Notes: generated by a model not told the origin, from the sequence alone. DNA of 64,000 nucleotides from Providencia rettgeri (GCA_900455085.1 UGTZ01000001.1:1642501-1706500), one strand, 5' to 3'; counted from the stretch's first letter, positions 26,090 through 35,141 are shown. A program made the numbers and translations.

Positions 26090-27094
26090 TTACTTATTAA
26101 TAATATCTTGAGTTTGTTGATATAAATTCGCAGACCATTCAGGGAATTCATTATAGAAAGGCTTAGATTTTTCTTTGAAGAGCGCTCTGTCTACTTCAAC
26201 AACAGTAACACCTTCATTTTTCATTTTCTCAATGATTTCTTTTTCTTGTTGTAAGACTAAATCTGTTAGGAATTGCCCAGCTTCATTTCCTGATTCAACT
26301 AAAGCCTGCTGAATATTTTCAGGTAATTTAGCGTAGGTTTTGCTGCCCATGACTAGGTTGGTTACGTTCTCTACATGACCCGTTAAAATCAAGAATTTGG
26401 CCGCTTCATGGTGTTTTTGCCCATATAGCACAGGAATTGGGTTTTCTGCGCCATCAATAATTTTAAGATTAAGTGCAGTATAAACTTCTGCTAAAGGTAA
26501 TGGTGTTGGTGTGGCACCCATTGCCTCTAAACCTTTAATTTGAATTTTATTATTGGGGACGCGAATTTTTAAACCTTTTAGGTCATCTGGAGTTTGGATC
26601 ATTTTATTGGCTAAGATATGGCGTGAACCATATAACCAATCTTTAGAAACCACGTGAAGGCCTTTTTTATCTAACTGTTGTTCTAAGGAACCATACCAAG
26701 GTGAGGCATTTAATTTAAAAATATCTTTATAAGATAGTCCTAAATACGGCCCAAACATAATGCCGTAATCAGGTACATAATCAGAAAAGAAGGCACCATC
26801 TGCTAAGGTAATTAGTGGGCTACCTAACTTCATTTGTTCGATGACATCTTTTTTGGAGCCTAATTGTGAGCTTGGATAAGGAATTAATTCACCTTCACCA
26901 TTAGTTTTTTCATTGAATTTTTTTGCCCATTCGTGAATAGCTAAATCAAAAGGCTCTCCAGGGTTATTTTCATAAGCGACTTTTAACTTATATTTAGCAT
27001 CTGCAAATGCGGCATTTGTCATGCTGCCCATTAATAGCATTGTGCTGAGTGTTAAGCTAAGAAGTTTTTTTCCGTTTAATGTGCTCAGTTTCAT
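26090..27094 (-). CDS. TRAP transporter periplasmic substrate-binding protein (DctP type)
   Basis: 334 residues with a signal peptide ending at AAFADA. It has the family core LKGLKIRVPNNKIQIKGLEAMGATPTPLPLAEVYTALNLKIIDGAENP, where the Arg of KIRVP is the usual carboxylate clamp. TRAP binding proteins take up sugar acids and C4 acids. The neighbours uxaB and lgoD suggest L-galactonate as the ligand, by inference. It is followed by the hairpin at 26061-26080 and then dctQ. Confidence 0.92.
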   Translation of the reverse strand: MKLSTLNGKKLLSLTLSTMLLMGSMTNAAFADAKYKLKVAYENNPGEPFDLAIHEWAKKFNEKTNGEGELIPYPSSQLGSKKDVIEQMKLGSPLITLADGAFFSDYVPDYGIMFGPYLGLSYKDIFKLNASPWYGSLEQQLDKKGLHVVSKDWLYGSRHILANKMIQTPDDLKGLKIRVPNNKIQIKGLEAMGATPTPLPLAEVYTALNLKIIDGAENPIPVLYGQKHHEAAKFLILTGHVENVTNLVMGSKTYAKLPENIQQALVESGNEAGQFLTDLVLQQEKEIIEKMKNEGVTVVEVDRALFKEKSKPFYNEFPEWSANLYQQTQDIINK

Positions 27095-27146
27095 AAAGGT
27101 ATCTCCTGTAGGGGGATTTATTGTTTTAAGTATTTATTTTCTTTTT

Positions 27147-28592
27147 CTAACCAATGTATTTTCTGCGTAGCATTGATTCTGTACCGCTACTCAGAATTTC
27201 AGTAATTTTTTGGCTCACATCATCTTGTAATTGTGGTATTTCGTTGAGGTTTAATCCCCATAAATCAGACATTGCTAGCACATTTTCAGTAAGTTGTTTT
27301 ACATTTGAGTCATAGAGTTCATGCCAAGCTTTAAAGCGTTCAAGTAAATAATCATCATCATTTAAAGGAATGAGTTGTTCAGCCTGTTTTCCTCGATAGA
27401 AAACAATAAGTGCAGCAAGTGAAAATGAAATGCAATAAGGAATTTTATTGTATTGCTTAACATAAGAGATTAATTGAGGTAATAGGCGAGTTTTAAATTT
27501 AGTTAACGAGTTTAGAGATATTGAAATTAATTCATGTTCTATATATGGGTTATTAAAGCGGTCAATAACTGCGGAGGCAAAAGCCGCGAGCTCCGAAGGG
27601 CTTTGAGATAAAACAGGAATAACTTCATTATCAATTAAATCTTTAATGAAAGCTAAAAAGATTGGGTTGCTAGTGACATCACGGACAGTTCTGATCCCTG
27701 CCAAGTAAGCAACAGGAACCATCGCGGTGTGCGCACCATTTAAGATTGCAACTTTACGCTCTTTGTAGGGCTTTATGTCATCGACTACTTTGATATTTAA
27801 TGGTAATTCATTCAGTTTTAGCTTCTGCTCTAGTATTTTTGGCCCTTGAATGACAAATAAATAGAAATATTCAGCAGTGACGAGAAAATCGTCTTTATAA
27901 CCTAATTCTTTTTCCAGTTTCTCAATTTCATTTTTCGGGTATCCAGTAACGATCCTATCGACTAACGTAGAACAAAACGTATTACTGCTATTTAGCCAAG
28001 CAATAAAATCTGCGGGGAGTTGCCAGTCTTGCGCATGTTGATTCACAAACTCTTGTAACTTATCGCCATTATAGTCAATTAACTCACAGGGGATGATGAA
28101 CAACCCTTTGCTATTATCACCATTAAAATGTTGAAAGCGGTGAAATAAAAACTGAGTAAGTTTCGCAGGGAAACTACTTGCTGGTGCATCTTCTAAGCGT
28201 ACGTCGTGCTTATATACGATCCCTGCTTCCGTCGTGTTAGAGAAGATCCATTGTAATTCGGGATTTTCTGCACATGTTAGAAACTTATCATATTCAGAAT
28301 AAATCAGTATTTCACGGTTAACCGAATTAATAATTCTTATATTCGAAACACTTTGTTTTTGTTCATTAATTCCCCTGGTGATGGCAGTATAAAGTCCATT
28401 TTGCTGATTAATTGAGGGATGTGATGAGTCAATTGGCCTGACAAGCGTAATGCCACTATCGAAATCTGTCTTTTCATTCAGTTGGTCAACCATCCAGTCG
28501 ATAAAAGCACGTAAAAAATTACCTTCTCCGAATTGCAAAATTCTCTCTGGGTATTGCTTATTAGCCATTGACTGTCTATTTAAGTAATCCAT
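27147..28592 (-). CDS. uxaB: Tagaturonate reductase (altronate oxidoreductase)
   Basis: 481 residues, close in length and sequence to E. coli UxaB: QYPERILQFGEGNFLRAFIDWMVDQLNE near the N-terminus, IIPCELIDYNGDKL, FCSTLVDRIVTGYP, and the catalytic segment IKPYKERKVAILNGAHTAMVPVAYLAG. It reduces D-tagaturonate to D-altronate with NADH. The ATG at 28592 is preferred because AGAGGA lies at a normal distance; the ATG two codons earlier is too close to it. First gene of the minus-strand set uxaB-dctPQM. The next pathway enzymes (UxaA, KdgK) are not in this window. Confidence 0.93.
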   Translation of the reverse strand: MDYLNRQSMANKQYPERILQFGEGNFLRAFIDWMVDQLNEKTDFDSGITLVRPIDSSHPSINQQNGLYTAITRGINEQKQSVSNIRIINSVNREILIYSEYDKFLTCAENPELQWIFSNTTEAGIVYKHDVRLEDAPASSFPAKLTQFLFHRFQHFNGDNSKGLFIIPCELIDYNGDKLQEFVNQHAQDWQLPADFIAWLNSSNTFCSTLVDRIVTGYPKNEIEKLEKELGYKDDFLVTAEYFYLFVIQGPKILEQKLKLNELPLNIKVVDDIKPYKERKVAILNGAHTAMVPVAYLAGIRTVRDVTSNPIFLAFIKDLIDNEVIPVLSQSPSELAAFASAVIDRFNNPYIEHELISISLNSLTKFKTRLLPQLISYVKQYNKIPYCISFSLAALIVFYRGKQAEQLIPLNDDDYLLERFKAWHELYDSNVKQLTENVLAMSDLWGLNLNEIPQLQDDVSQKITEILSSGTESMLRRKYIG

Positions 28593-28955
28593 GACCATTC
28601 CTCTAGTTATTATGTGTATTAATCATCCGGTGTTGATTCAGACTAGAAGTATTTTTTTCTATGGACTATTAATTGCATCAATTTTGTGGAATGAATGGCT
28701 TTTTGATGTTTTTAATCTGTTTTTTATTAGTTAAAGACAGGTATTTTATTGATTCATCAAACCTAAATCATAACTATACATGCTAATTGATTGAAAATTA
28801 AGGTTGTTTATTTTTTATTGTAATTTGGGAACGTAATGATTTCACGGTTAAGTTGTTTTTTTACTAAAAAATTCAGGTTTTATTTGATGTATATATTATC
28901 GAGCCAAAGAGTAAGTCATCGTTGACCATCCATTGACCTTGTAACTTAATGTTAT
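28593..28955. promoter_or_regulatory. Promoter region of uxaB-dctPQM
   Basis: About 360 AT-rich bases between uxaB and the GntR regulator gene. It contains the small palindrome TTGATTCATCAA at 28749-28760, a plausible half-site size for a GntR-family protein, but no strong proof of an operator. No coding region seen. Confidence 0.4.
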
Positions 28956-29861
28956 TTATTTATAAGTTTGCTGTATGGAGTTAATCATAGTTCTTTTAGC
29001 GGTATCTAAATGATGTCGAAGTTCATTCATCGCCACAATATCATTACGGCTAATCAAAGCACTTAAAATGGTCATATGTTCTTCAATTGCCAGTACATTT
29101 CTTTCTTTTAAGTCTGACTCATCCCATTGATATTGAAAGTGAAATATCACAGTGATGATTTCAAGAGACTGATTAAAAAACGGGGTATTGGCACCTGATA
29201 AAATAAGACTATGTAGTTCATAATCTAGTTGGGAAAAGTCGCGGTAATTAATAGTAACGGTTTCCCGTAGTGTTCTATGTTTGAGTAATAGCTCTTTCGC
29301 TAAAATCCAACGGTGGTCATCTGGTGGTAAATTTAAAAAATGAGTCAGAGCATTGGTTTCTAGCAATTCCCTGAACTCAAAAAGCTTTTCTGCATATTCA
29401 CGCGAAAATTTCATCATGTGCCAGTTCCCCCGGTGGGTGTTTTTAATTAACCCATAACGAGAAAACTCCACTAAGAACTCCCGAACAATACTAGAACTTA
29501 CATGGCTTTTTTTTGCTAGTTGTAATTCAGTAAAAGTATCCCCAGGCATCAATTCTTTGCGTTTAATCATTTGATAAAACGCTTTTTCGAATAAGACGAT
29601 TTGTTGATCAGGAAGACTTGATTCAACAGGAAAGAAATCAGTTTTATTGGGATAGCGAATAACATGATATTCACTCCCTTGTTTTTCAATGATTTTCTTT
29701 TCTAATAAATATTCGAGGGTATGTCTCACTGTGGTTCGACTGATATTAAACATCTCAGCTAAAGAAGATTGTGAGGGAAAGGGGGATGTTAATAAATTTT
29801 TATGTATAGCGTCTAAAAATTCATTAATTGATCCATAGCGTATATTTTTACTCCTCACCAT
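28956..29861 (-). CDS. GntR-family (FCD-type) regulator of the L-galactonate genes
   Basis: A 301-residue protein with an N-terminal winged helix (SQSSLAEMFNISRTTVRHTLEYLLEKKIIEKQ, about 34-65) and a helical FCD-like ligand domain towards the C-terminus (FREYAEKLFEFRELLETNAL to DIVAMNELRHHLDTAKRTM). A second helix-turn-helix-like stretch lies at about 107-145 (ELQLAKKSHVSSSIVREFLVEFSRYGLI), so the N-terminal part looks duplicated. It lies between lgoD and uxaB, the place of the regulator LgoR in the E. coli L-galactonate locus. The ligand is not known. Confidence 0.82.
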   Translation of the reverse strand: MVRSKNIRYGSINEFLDAIHKNLLTSPFPSQSSLAEMFNISRTTVRHTLEYLLEKKIIEKQGSEYHVIRYPNKTDFFPVESSLPDQQIVLFEKAFYQMIKRKELMPGDTFTELQLAKKSHVSSSIVREFLVEFSRYGLIKNTHRGNWHMMKFSREYAEKLFEFRELLETNALTHFLNLPPDDHRWILAKELLLKHRTLRETVTINYRDFSQLDYELHSLILSGANTPFFNQSLEIITVIFHFQYQWDESDLKERNVLAIEEHMTILSALISRNDIVAMNELRHHLDTAKRTMINSIQQTYK

Positions 29862-29897
29862 TTAAACACTCCTTAATCTGATTTTTATTCTTTAAAG

Positions 29898-29919
29898 ACC
29901 GATTTAAAACCGATTTAAA
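29898..29919. promoter_or_regulatory. Tandem 11-bp direct repeat in the gntR-lgoD spacer
   Basis: ACCGATTTAAA occurs twice with no gap (29898-29908 and 29909-29919), placing two copies one DNA turn apart between the divergent regulator and lgoD genes. A partial inverted copy (AATTCGGT) lies at 29936-29943. A binding site for the GntR-type protein is likely but unproven. Confidence 0.55.
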
Positions 29920-30004
29920 AACATTTAATCACAAAATTCGGTTGTTAAGTATCTAGTCTATGTTTTTTAAATTAAAAAAGACAGATGAATTGACGGAGGA
30001 AAAT

Positions 30005-31021
30005 ATGAAACAATTGATTTGTCAGGAACCTAAAAAATTAGTCTATCAACAAGTCGTTGAACCTACAGTACAAGTTGGGCATGTAAAAATAAAAATACAT
30101 GCGGTTGGAATATGTGGAACGGATATTCACGCTTGGGGAGGAAATCAGCCCTTTTTTCAATATCCACGAGTATTAGGACATGAAATCTCTGGAACTATTT
30201 GTGATGTTGCACCTGACGTTACACAATGGAAAGTCGGTCAGCGTGTTGCTGTAATGCCTTATGTTGCCTGCTATGAATGTGGTGCTTGTAAGGAAGGAAA
30301 AACAAATTGCTGCGAAAAAATTTCAGTTATTGGCGTTCACGAAGATGGTGGTTTTTGTGAATATTTAAATGTGCCAGAGAAAAATGTATTAGCGATTGAA
30401 GATACAGTTACAGATATTGATGGCGCCTTAATCGAACCATTTTCAATCAGTGCTCATGCCGTCAGGCGTGCGCAGGTTAAACCTCAAGATACTGTTTTAG
30501 TTGTAGGGGCAGGGCCTATAGGGCTAGGTGTTGCTGCTATTGCTAAAGCGGATGGTGCTAACGTATTAGTGGCTGATACCAGCGAGGCACGTCGTCAACA
30601 TGTTGAAAAAGTATTAGGCTTAAAAACGTGTGACCCAGCCGATGAAAACTACTTATCAAGTATTGAACACCATTTTTCAGGTATGCTTGCTGAGAAAGTT
30701 ATTGATGCAACGGGGAATCAACACGCAATGAACACCGCGGTGAATTTAATTCGTCATGGTGGCTTAATTGTATTTGTTGGGCTATTTAAAGGTAATTTAT
30801 CGTTTCCAGATCCAGATTTTCATAAGAAAGAGACAACAATGATGGGAAGCCGAAATGCCACTCCTGAAGATTTCAATAAAGTTGCAAGGTTAATGGCAGA
30901 AGGTAAGTTATCTAGTAGTATGATGCTAACGCATCAATTTGATTTTAATACCATTGGTGATATTTATGAAAGTGATGTTATTAATAATCGTGAATTAATT
31001 AAAGGTGTTATTTTATTTTAA
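30005..31021 (+). CDS. lgoD: L-galactonate 5-dehydrogenase, zinc-dependent
   Basis: 338 residues, very similar to E. coli LgoD (YjjN) throughout: VGICGTDIHAWGGNQPFF, VLGHE, NCCEKISVIGVHEDGG, EPFSISAHAVRRA, HKKETTMMGSRNATPEDF and NNRELIKGVILF. Catalytic zinc ligands are Cys37 and His59-Glu60; the structural zinc cysteines are Cys89, Cys92, Cys95 and Cys103. It oxidises L-galactonate to D-tagaturonate, which UxaB then reduces. ATG 30005 follows a strong ACGGAGGA site. Transcribed divergently from the regulator. Confidence 0.93.
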   Translation: MKQLICQEPKKLVYQQVVEPTVQVGHVKIKIHAVGICGTDIHAWGGNQPFFQYPRVLGHEISGTICDVAPDVTQWKVGQRVAVMPYVACYECGACKEGKTNCCEKISVIGVHEDGGFCEYLNVPEKNVLAIEDTVTDIDGALIEPFSISAHAVRRAQVKPQDTVLVVGAGPIGLGVAAIAKADGANVLVADTSEARRQHVEKVLGLKTCDPADENYLSSIEHHFSGMLAEKVIDATGNQHAMNTAVNLIRHGGLIVFVGLFKGNLSFPDPDFHKKETTMMGSRNATPEDFNKVARLMAEGKLSSSMMLTHQFDFNTIGDIYESDVINNRELIKGVILF

Positions 31022-31050
31022 ATAACAATTTATCTTTAAATAACAACAAA

Positions 31051-31082
31051 AAAACCCACAATAAAAGTGGGTTTTGTTTTTA
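31051..31082. terminator. Bidirectional terminator between lgoD and suhB
   Basis: AAAACCCAC (31051-31059) and GTGGGTTTT (31067-31075) form a 9-bp stem flanked by A-rich and T-rich tracts on both sides, serving the two convergent genes. Confidence 0.88.
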
Positions 31083-31104
31083 GTTCGTCTCTAGAAAGGA
31101 TGTG

Positions 31105-31908
31105 TTAGCGCTTTAATGCTTCTGATAGCTCATCTTTCATGACGGACAGTATGTCTCTAACAACACGTGGGCTACCAGCAACTAAGTTACCTGAGGCTAA
31201 ATAATTATGACCGCCAATAAAGTCAGTCACGATACCGCCAGCTTCACGCATGATCAGCTCACCGCCCATGAAGTCCCACGGTTTTAAACCAATTTCAAAA
31301 AAAGCATCAACACGGCTAGAAGCCACATAGCATAAATCTAATGCTGCGGAGCCGGTACGACGAAAATCAGCACATTTGTTAAACATCGCAGTTATGATGT
31401 TCATATAGACAGGTGCATGTTGTTTTTGTTTGAAAGGGAAGCCTGTCGCAACGATAGCGCCATCAAGGTCACGTTTTTCGTCGATGCGAATACGATAACC
31501 GTTAAGCTGAGCGCCTTGCCCACGTACTGCGCTAAATAATTCATTACGCATTGGGTCATAAACAACAGCAACTTCTGTACGGCCTTTAACGCGCACAGCG
31601 ATAGAAACAGAAAAATGGGGGAGACGTTTTGTGAAGTTGGTAGTGCCATCCAGTGGATCGATTACCCATTGAATATCATCATCTTTACCTATTAATTCAC
31701 CACTTTCCTCAGTGATAATAGTGTGGTCAGGATATGATTTGCGGATGATTTCAATAATCAGTTGCTCAGATTCTTGGTCAACGTTAGTAACGAAATCGTT
31801 AGTGCCTTTCTGAGTGACTTTAATATTGCTAGGCATTTCATAGTTTTTAGCTATGTGATTACCGGCCTTACGTGCTGCACGTATGGCGATGTTAAGCATC
31901 GGATGCAT
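31105..31908 (-). CDS. suhB: Inositol-1-monophosphatase SuhB
   Basis: 267 residues with the metal-binding motifs EESGE (about 67), WVIDPLDGTTNF (about 84-95) and the C-terminal WDFMGGELIMREAGG. SuhB hydrolyses inositol phosphate and also takes part in ribosomal RNA antitermination complexes with NusA. Start MHPMLNIAIRAARKAGN matches E. coli. Divergent from trmJ, as in E. coli. Confidence 0.96.
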   Translation of the reverse strand: MHPMLNIAIRAARKAGNHIAKNYEMPSNIKVTQKGTNDFVTNVDQESEQLIIEIIRKSYPDHTIITEESGELIGKDDDIQWVIDPLDGTTNFTKRLPHFSVSIAVRVKGRTEVAVVYDPMRNELFSAVRGQGAQLNGYRIRIDEKRDLDGAIVATGFPFKQKQHAPVYMNIITAMFNKCADFRRTGSAALDLCYVASSRVDAFFEIGLKPWDFMGGELIMREAGGIVTDFIGGHNYLASGNLVAGSPRVVRDILSVMKDELSEALKR

Positions 31909-32031
31909 GGGCTTTTTCCACTGGAATGTTAAAGAACGAAAAACTTGAGTGCCAAAGTATATAGATGTTCGTCACAATAAGCAATTTTGTGTTAAGCTAT
32001 TGCAATAATTTTTTCATTAAACGTATAAATC

Positions 32032-32763
32032 ATGTTAGATAACATCCGTATTGTTCTTGTTGAAACCTCACACACTGGTAATATGGGCTCAACAGCTCGT
32101 GCCATGAAAACCATGGGGCTTTCTAATCTGTACCTCGTTAATCCTCTCGTTGAACCTGATTCACACTCTATTGCGCTTTCTGCCGGGGCAAGTGATGTTA
32201 TTGGTAATGCGACAATAGTTAAAACTCTCGATGAAGCTTTAGAAGGCTGTAAGTTAGTGATCGGTACCAGTGCACGTTCTCGCACCTTATCTTGGCCAAT
32301 GGTTGAACCACGTGAATGCGGCATTAAATCTGTTGAGCAATCCAAAGAATCACCTGTTGCTATCGTATTTGGCCGTGAGCGAGTGGGCTTAACCAACGAA
32401 GAACTTCAAAAATGCCAATATCATTTATATATCCCCACAAACCCAGAATACGGTTCTTTGAATTTAGCGATGGCAGTGCAATTGGTGAGTTATGAAATAC
32501 GCATGGCGTATCTTTCAATGGATGAAAAAAATACGGTAATTTCCGCTGATGATGAGGTAGAATACCCACCGTCAGAAGATGTTGAACGTTTTTATGTCCA
32601 TCTCGAGAGCGTGTTGAATGAATCAGGTTTTATTCGTAAAGCGCACCCTGGCTTAATTATGAATAAATTACGCCGTTTATTCACTCGAGCGCATATCGAA
32701 ACCCAAGAGTTACATATCCTGCGGGGTATCTTAACGTCAATGGAAAAATGGGCGAAAAAGTGA
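32032..32763 (+). CDS. trmJ: tRNA (cytidine/uridine-2'-O-)-methyltransferase TrmJ
   Basis: A 243-residue SPOUT-family methyltransferase: N-terminal VLVETSHTGNMGSTARAMKTMGL, the knot motifs IVFGRERVGLTNEEL and YIPTNPEYGSLNLAMAVQLVSYE, and a C-terminal helical dimerisation part. It methylates position 32 of certain tRNAs. Adjacent to iscR, as in E. coli. Confidence 0.95.
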   Translation: MLDNIRIVLVETSHTGNMGSTARAMKTMGLSNLYLVNPLVEPDSHSIALSAGASDVIGNATIVKTLDEALEGCKLVIGTSARSRTLSWPMVEPRECGIKSVEQSKESPVAIVFGRERVGLTNEELQKCQYHLYIPTNPEYGSLNLAMAVQLVSYEIRMAYLSMDEKNTVISADDEVEYPPSEDVERFYVHLESVLNESGFIRKAHPGLIMNKLRRLFTRAHIETQELHILRGILTSMEKWAKK

Positions 32764-32793
32764 GGTTAAATCCGTGGTAAAATCAGGTGAATA

Positions 32794-32843
32794 ATACTTG
32801 AGTAAATTAGTCAGGTAAATAGTTGACTAAATTACTCAGGAAT
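32794..32843. promoter_or_regulatory. Two adjacent IscR type 1 operators of the isc operon
   Basis: Two 25-base copies of the IscR type 1 pattern (ATA-N2-TGA-N-TAAATTA-N-TCAGG) lie end to end at 32794-32818 and 32819-32843. Each carries a TTGA core that can serve as a -35 element. They lie 40 bases or more upstream of iscR, where [2Fe-2S]-IscR represses its own operon. Confidence 0.8.
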
Positions 32844-32882
32844 GTCACAATCTGACCATAATTTACCATGGAGTAATATGTT

Positions 32883-33380
32883 ATGAGACTCACTTCCAAA
32901 GGGCGTTACGCAGTAACTGCGATGTTAGATGTCGCATTACACTCTCAGTCAGGTCCAGTGCCTTTAGCTGACATTTCTGAACGTCAGGGAATTTCCCTCT
33001 CTTATCTTGAGCAACTTTTCTCTCGTTTACGTAAAAACGAGTTAGTTTCGAGTGTGCGCGGTCCAGGTGGCGGTTATTTGCTTGGTAGAGACGCAGACCA
33101 AATCTTTGTTGCTGAAGTAATCGCTGCGGTAGATGAATCTGTTGACGCCACCCGTTGTCAGGGTAATAAAGAAGGTTGCCAAAATGGTGATCGCTGCTTA
33201 ACTCACGCATTATGGCGCGATTTAAGCGATAGAATTACAAGTTTCCTTAGCAGCATTAGCCTTGATGAACTGGTTAAAAACCAAGAAGTCATGGTTGTTG
33301 CTGATAGACAAGATAACGAACAGCGTAAGACCATGCCAAATGGGATTACACCTGAATCGATTATCAATGTACGTGCTTAA
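32883..33380 (+). CDS. iscR: Iron-sulfur cluster regulator IscR
   Basis: A 165-residue Rrf2-family repressor with an N-terminal winged helix (LADISERQGISLSYLEQLFSRLRKNELVSSVRGPGGGY) and the [2Fe-2S] ligands Cys92, Cys98, Cys104 and His107 in RCQGNKEGCQNGDRCLTHALW. It senses cluster supply and represses the isc operon. A ribosome site GGAGTAATATGTT lies just upstream. Confidence 0.97.
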   Translation: MRLTSKGRYAVTAMLDVALHSQSGPVPLADISERQGISLSYLEQLFSRLRKNELVSSVRGPGGGYLLGRDADQIFVAEVIAAVDESVDATRCQGNKEGCQNGDRCLTHALWRDLSDRITSFLSSISLDELVKNQEVMVVADRQDNEQRKTMPNGITPESIINVRA

Positions 33381-33501
33381 AAATATTAAAAAAATTGCAG
33401 TCGGTACATTTTGGTGAGTTATTGGACGAAGAGCTAATTTCCGCCATTTGTATCTTTAAAAATTAAAGGCAAGTTAGCTTGTCCTTTGGAGTAAGTGAGC
33501 A

Positions 33502-34716
33502 ATGAAATTACCAATTTATCTTGATTATTCAGCAACAACACCGGTTGACCCGCGTGTGGCTGAAAAAATGATGCAATGTTTAACAATGGATGGGAACTTT
33601 GGTAACCCAGCGTCCCGTTCTCATCGTTTCGGCTGGCAAGCTGAAGAAGCGGTGGATATTGCTCGCAATCAAATCGCCGAATTAGTGGGTGCTGATCCAC
33701 GTGAAATCGTATTTACCTCAGGCGCAACTGAGTCTGATAACTTAGCGATTAAAGGCGCTGCTAATTTCTATAAAAAGAAAGGCAACCACATTATTACCTG
33801 TAAAACGGAACACAAAGCCGTTTTAGATACCTGCCGCCAATTAGAGCGTGAAGGTTTTGAAGTGACTTATCTGTCACCACAAAGCAATGGTTTAATTGCT
33901 ATGCAAGACCTACAAGACGCTATTCGTGAAGACACCATTTTAATTTCTATTATGCATGTTAATAACGAAATTGGGGTTGTGCAGGATATCGCAGCTATCG
34001 GTGAATTATGCCGTAGCAAAGGAATTATTTTCCACGTTGATGCAACACAAAGTGTGGGCAAATTGCCTATCGACCTTAATGCGCTAAAAGTGGATTTAAT
34101 GTCATTCTCTGCTCACAAACTTTACGGGCCAATGGGGATTGGTGCATTGTATGTTCGCCGTAAACCACGTATTCGCCTTGAAGCGCAACAGCATGGTGGT
34201 GGTCATGAACGTGGTATGCGTTCTGGAACATTACCTGTACACCAAATCGTGGGTATGGGCGAAGCTTACCGCATTGCCAAAGAAGAAATGGCAGCGGAAT
34301 CTGAGCGTTTACGCGGTTTACGGCTACGTTTGTGGAACGGTATTAAAGATATCGAAGAAGTTTACCTCAATGGTGATTTAGAACACGGTGCGCCGCACAT
34401 TCTGAACGTCAGCTTCAACTATGTTGAAGGTGAATCACTGATGATGTCATTAAAAGATTTGGCTGTATCTTCAGGTTCTGCATGTACTTCTGCAAGCCTA
34501 GAACCTTCTTATGTACTGCGCGCTTTAGGGATGAATGATGAGCTGGCACATAGCTCAATCCGTTTCTCTTTAGGTCGTTTCACGACAGAAGAAGAAATTG
34601 ACTATGCAATCAAAATGATTCATGGCGCAATTGGCCACTTACGCGAGCTGTCTCCTTTATGGGAAATGTTCAAAGACGGCGTAGATCTTAACAGCATCGA
34701 ATGGTCTCACCATTAA
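33502..34716 (+). CDS. iscS: Cysteine desulfurase IscS
   Basis: 404 residues, as in E. coli. The pyridoxal phosphate lysine is Lys206 in SFSAHKLYGPMGIG and the mobile catalytic loop has Cys328 in SSGSACTSAS. It takes sulfur from cysteine for clusters, thiolated tRNA and other uses. It follows iscR after 121 bases with the ribosome site TTTGGAG. Confidence 0.98.
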   Translation: MKLPIYLDYSATTPVDPRVAEKMMQCLTMDGNFGNPASRSHRFGWQAEEAVDIARNQIAELVGADPREIVFTSGATESDNLAIKGAANFYKKKGNHIITCKTEHKAVLDTCRQLEREGFEVTYLSPQSNGLIAMQDLQDAIREDTILISIMHVNNEIGVVQDIAAIGELCRSKGIIFHVDATQSVGKLPIDLNALKVDLMSFSAHKLYGPMGIGALYVRRKPRIRLEAQQHGGGHERGMRSGTLPVHQIVGMGEAYRIAKEEMAAESERLRGLRLRLWNGIKDIEEVYLNGDLEHGAPHILNVSFNYVEGESLMMSLKDLAVSSGSACTSASLEPSYVLRALGMNDELAHSSIRFSLGRFTTEEEIDYAIKMIHGAIGHLRELSPLWEMFKDGVDLNSIEWSHH

Positions 34717-34740
34717 TCAGACGGTTTCAGGAGTTTAAAA

Positions 34741-35127
34741 ATGGCTTACAGTGAAAAAGTTATCGATCATTATGAAAACCCACGCAACGTTGGTTCGTTT
34801 GACAACAGCGACCCAAGCGTAGGTAGCGGTATGGTAGGCGCACCTGCCTGTGGTGACGTCATGAAATTACAGATTAAAGTAAATGATGACGGCATTATTG
34901 AAGATGCACGCTTTAAAACTTATGGTTGTGGTTCAGCAATTGCATCAAGTTCACTCGTGACTGAATGGATGAAAGGCAAAAGTTTGGACGAAGCGGAGTC
35001 AATCAAAAATACAGCGATTGCCGAAGAGTTAGAATTACCACCAGTGAAAATTCACTGTTCAATTCTGGCTGAAGATGCAATTAAAGCTGCTATTGCTGAT
35101 TACAAAAGCAAACGCCAAAGCAAATAA
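34741..35127 (+). CDS. iscU: Iron-sulfur cluster scaffold IscU
   Basis: 128 residues with the three cluster cysteines Cys37 (GAPACGDVM), Cys63 (TYGCGSAI) and Cys106 (KIHCSILA), and the HscA-recognised LPPVK motif at 99-103. It lies 24 bases after iscS. The next gene, iscA, is 200 bases away, which is unusual for this operon. Confidence 0.98.
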   Translation: MAYSEKVIDHYENPRNVGSFDNSDPSVGSGMVGAPACGDVMKLQIKVNDDGIIEDARFKTYGCGSAIASSSLVTEWMKGKSLDEAESIKNTAIAEELELPPVKIHCSILAEDAIKAAIADYKSKRQSK

Positions 35128-35141
35128 GTTTTTAATCAGTC

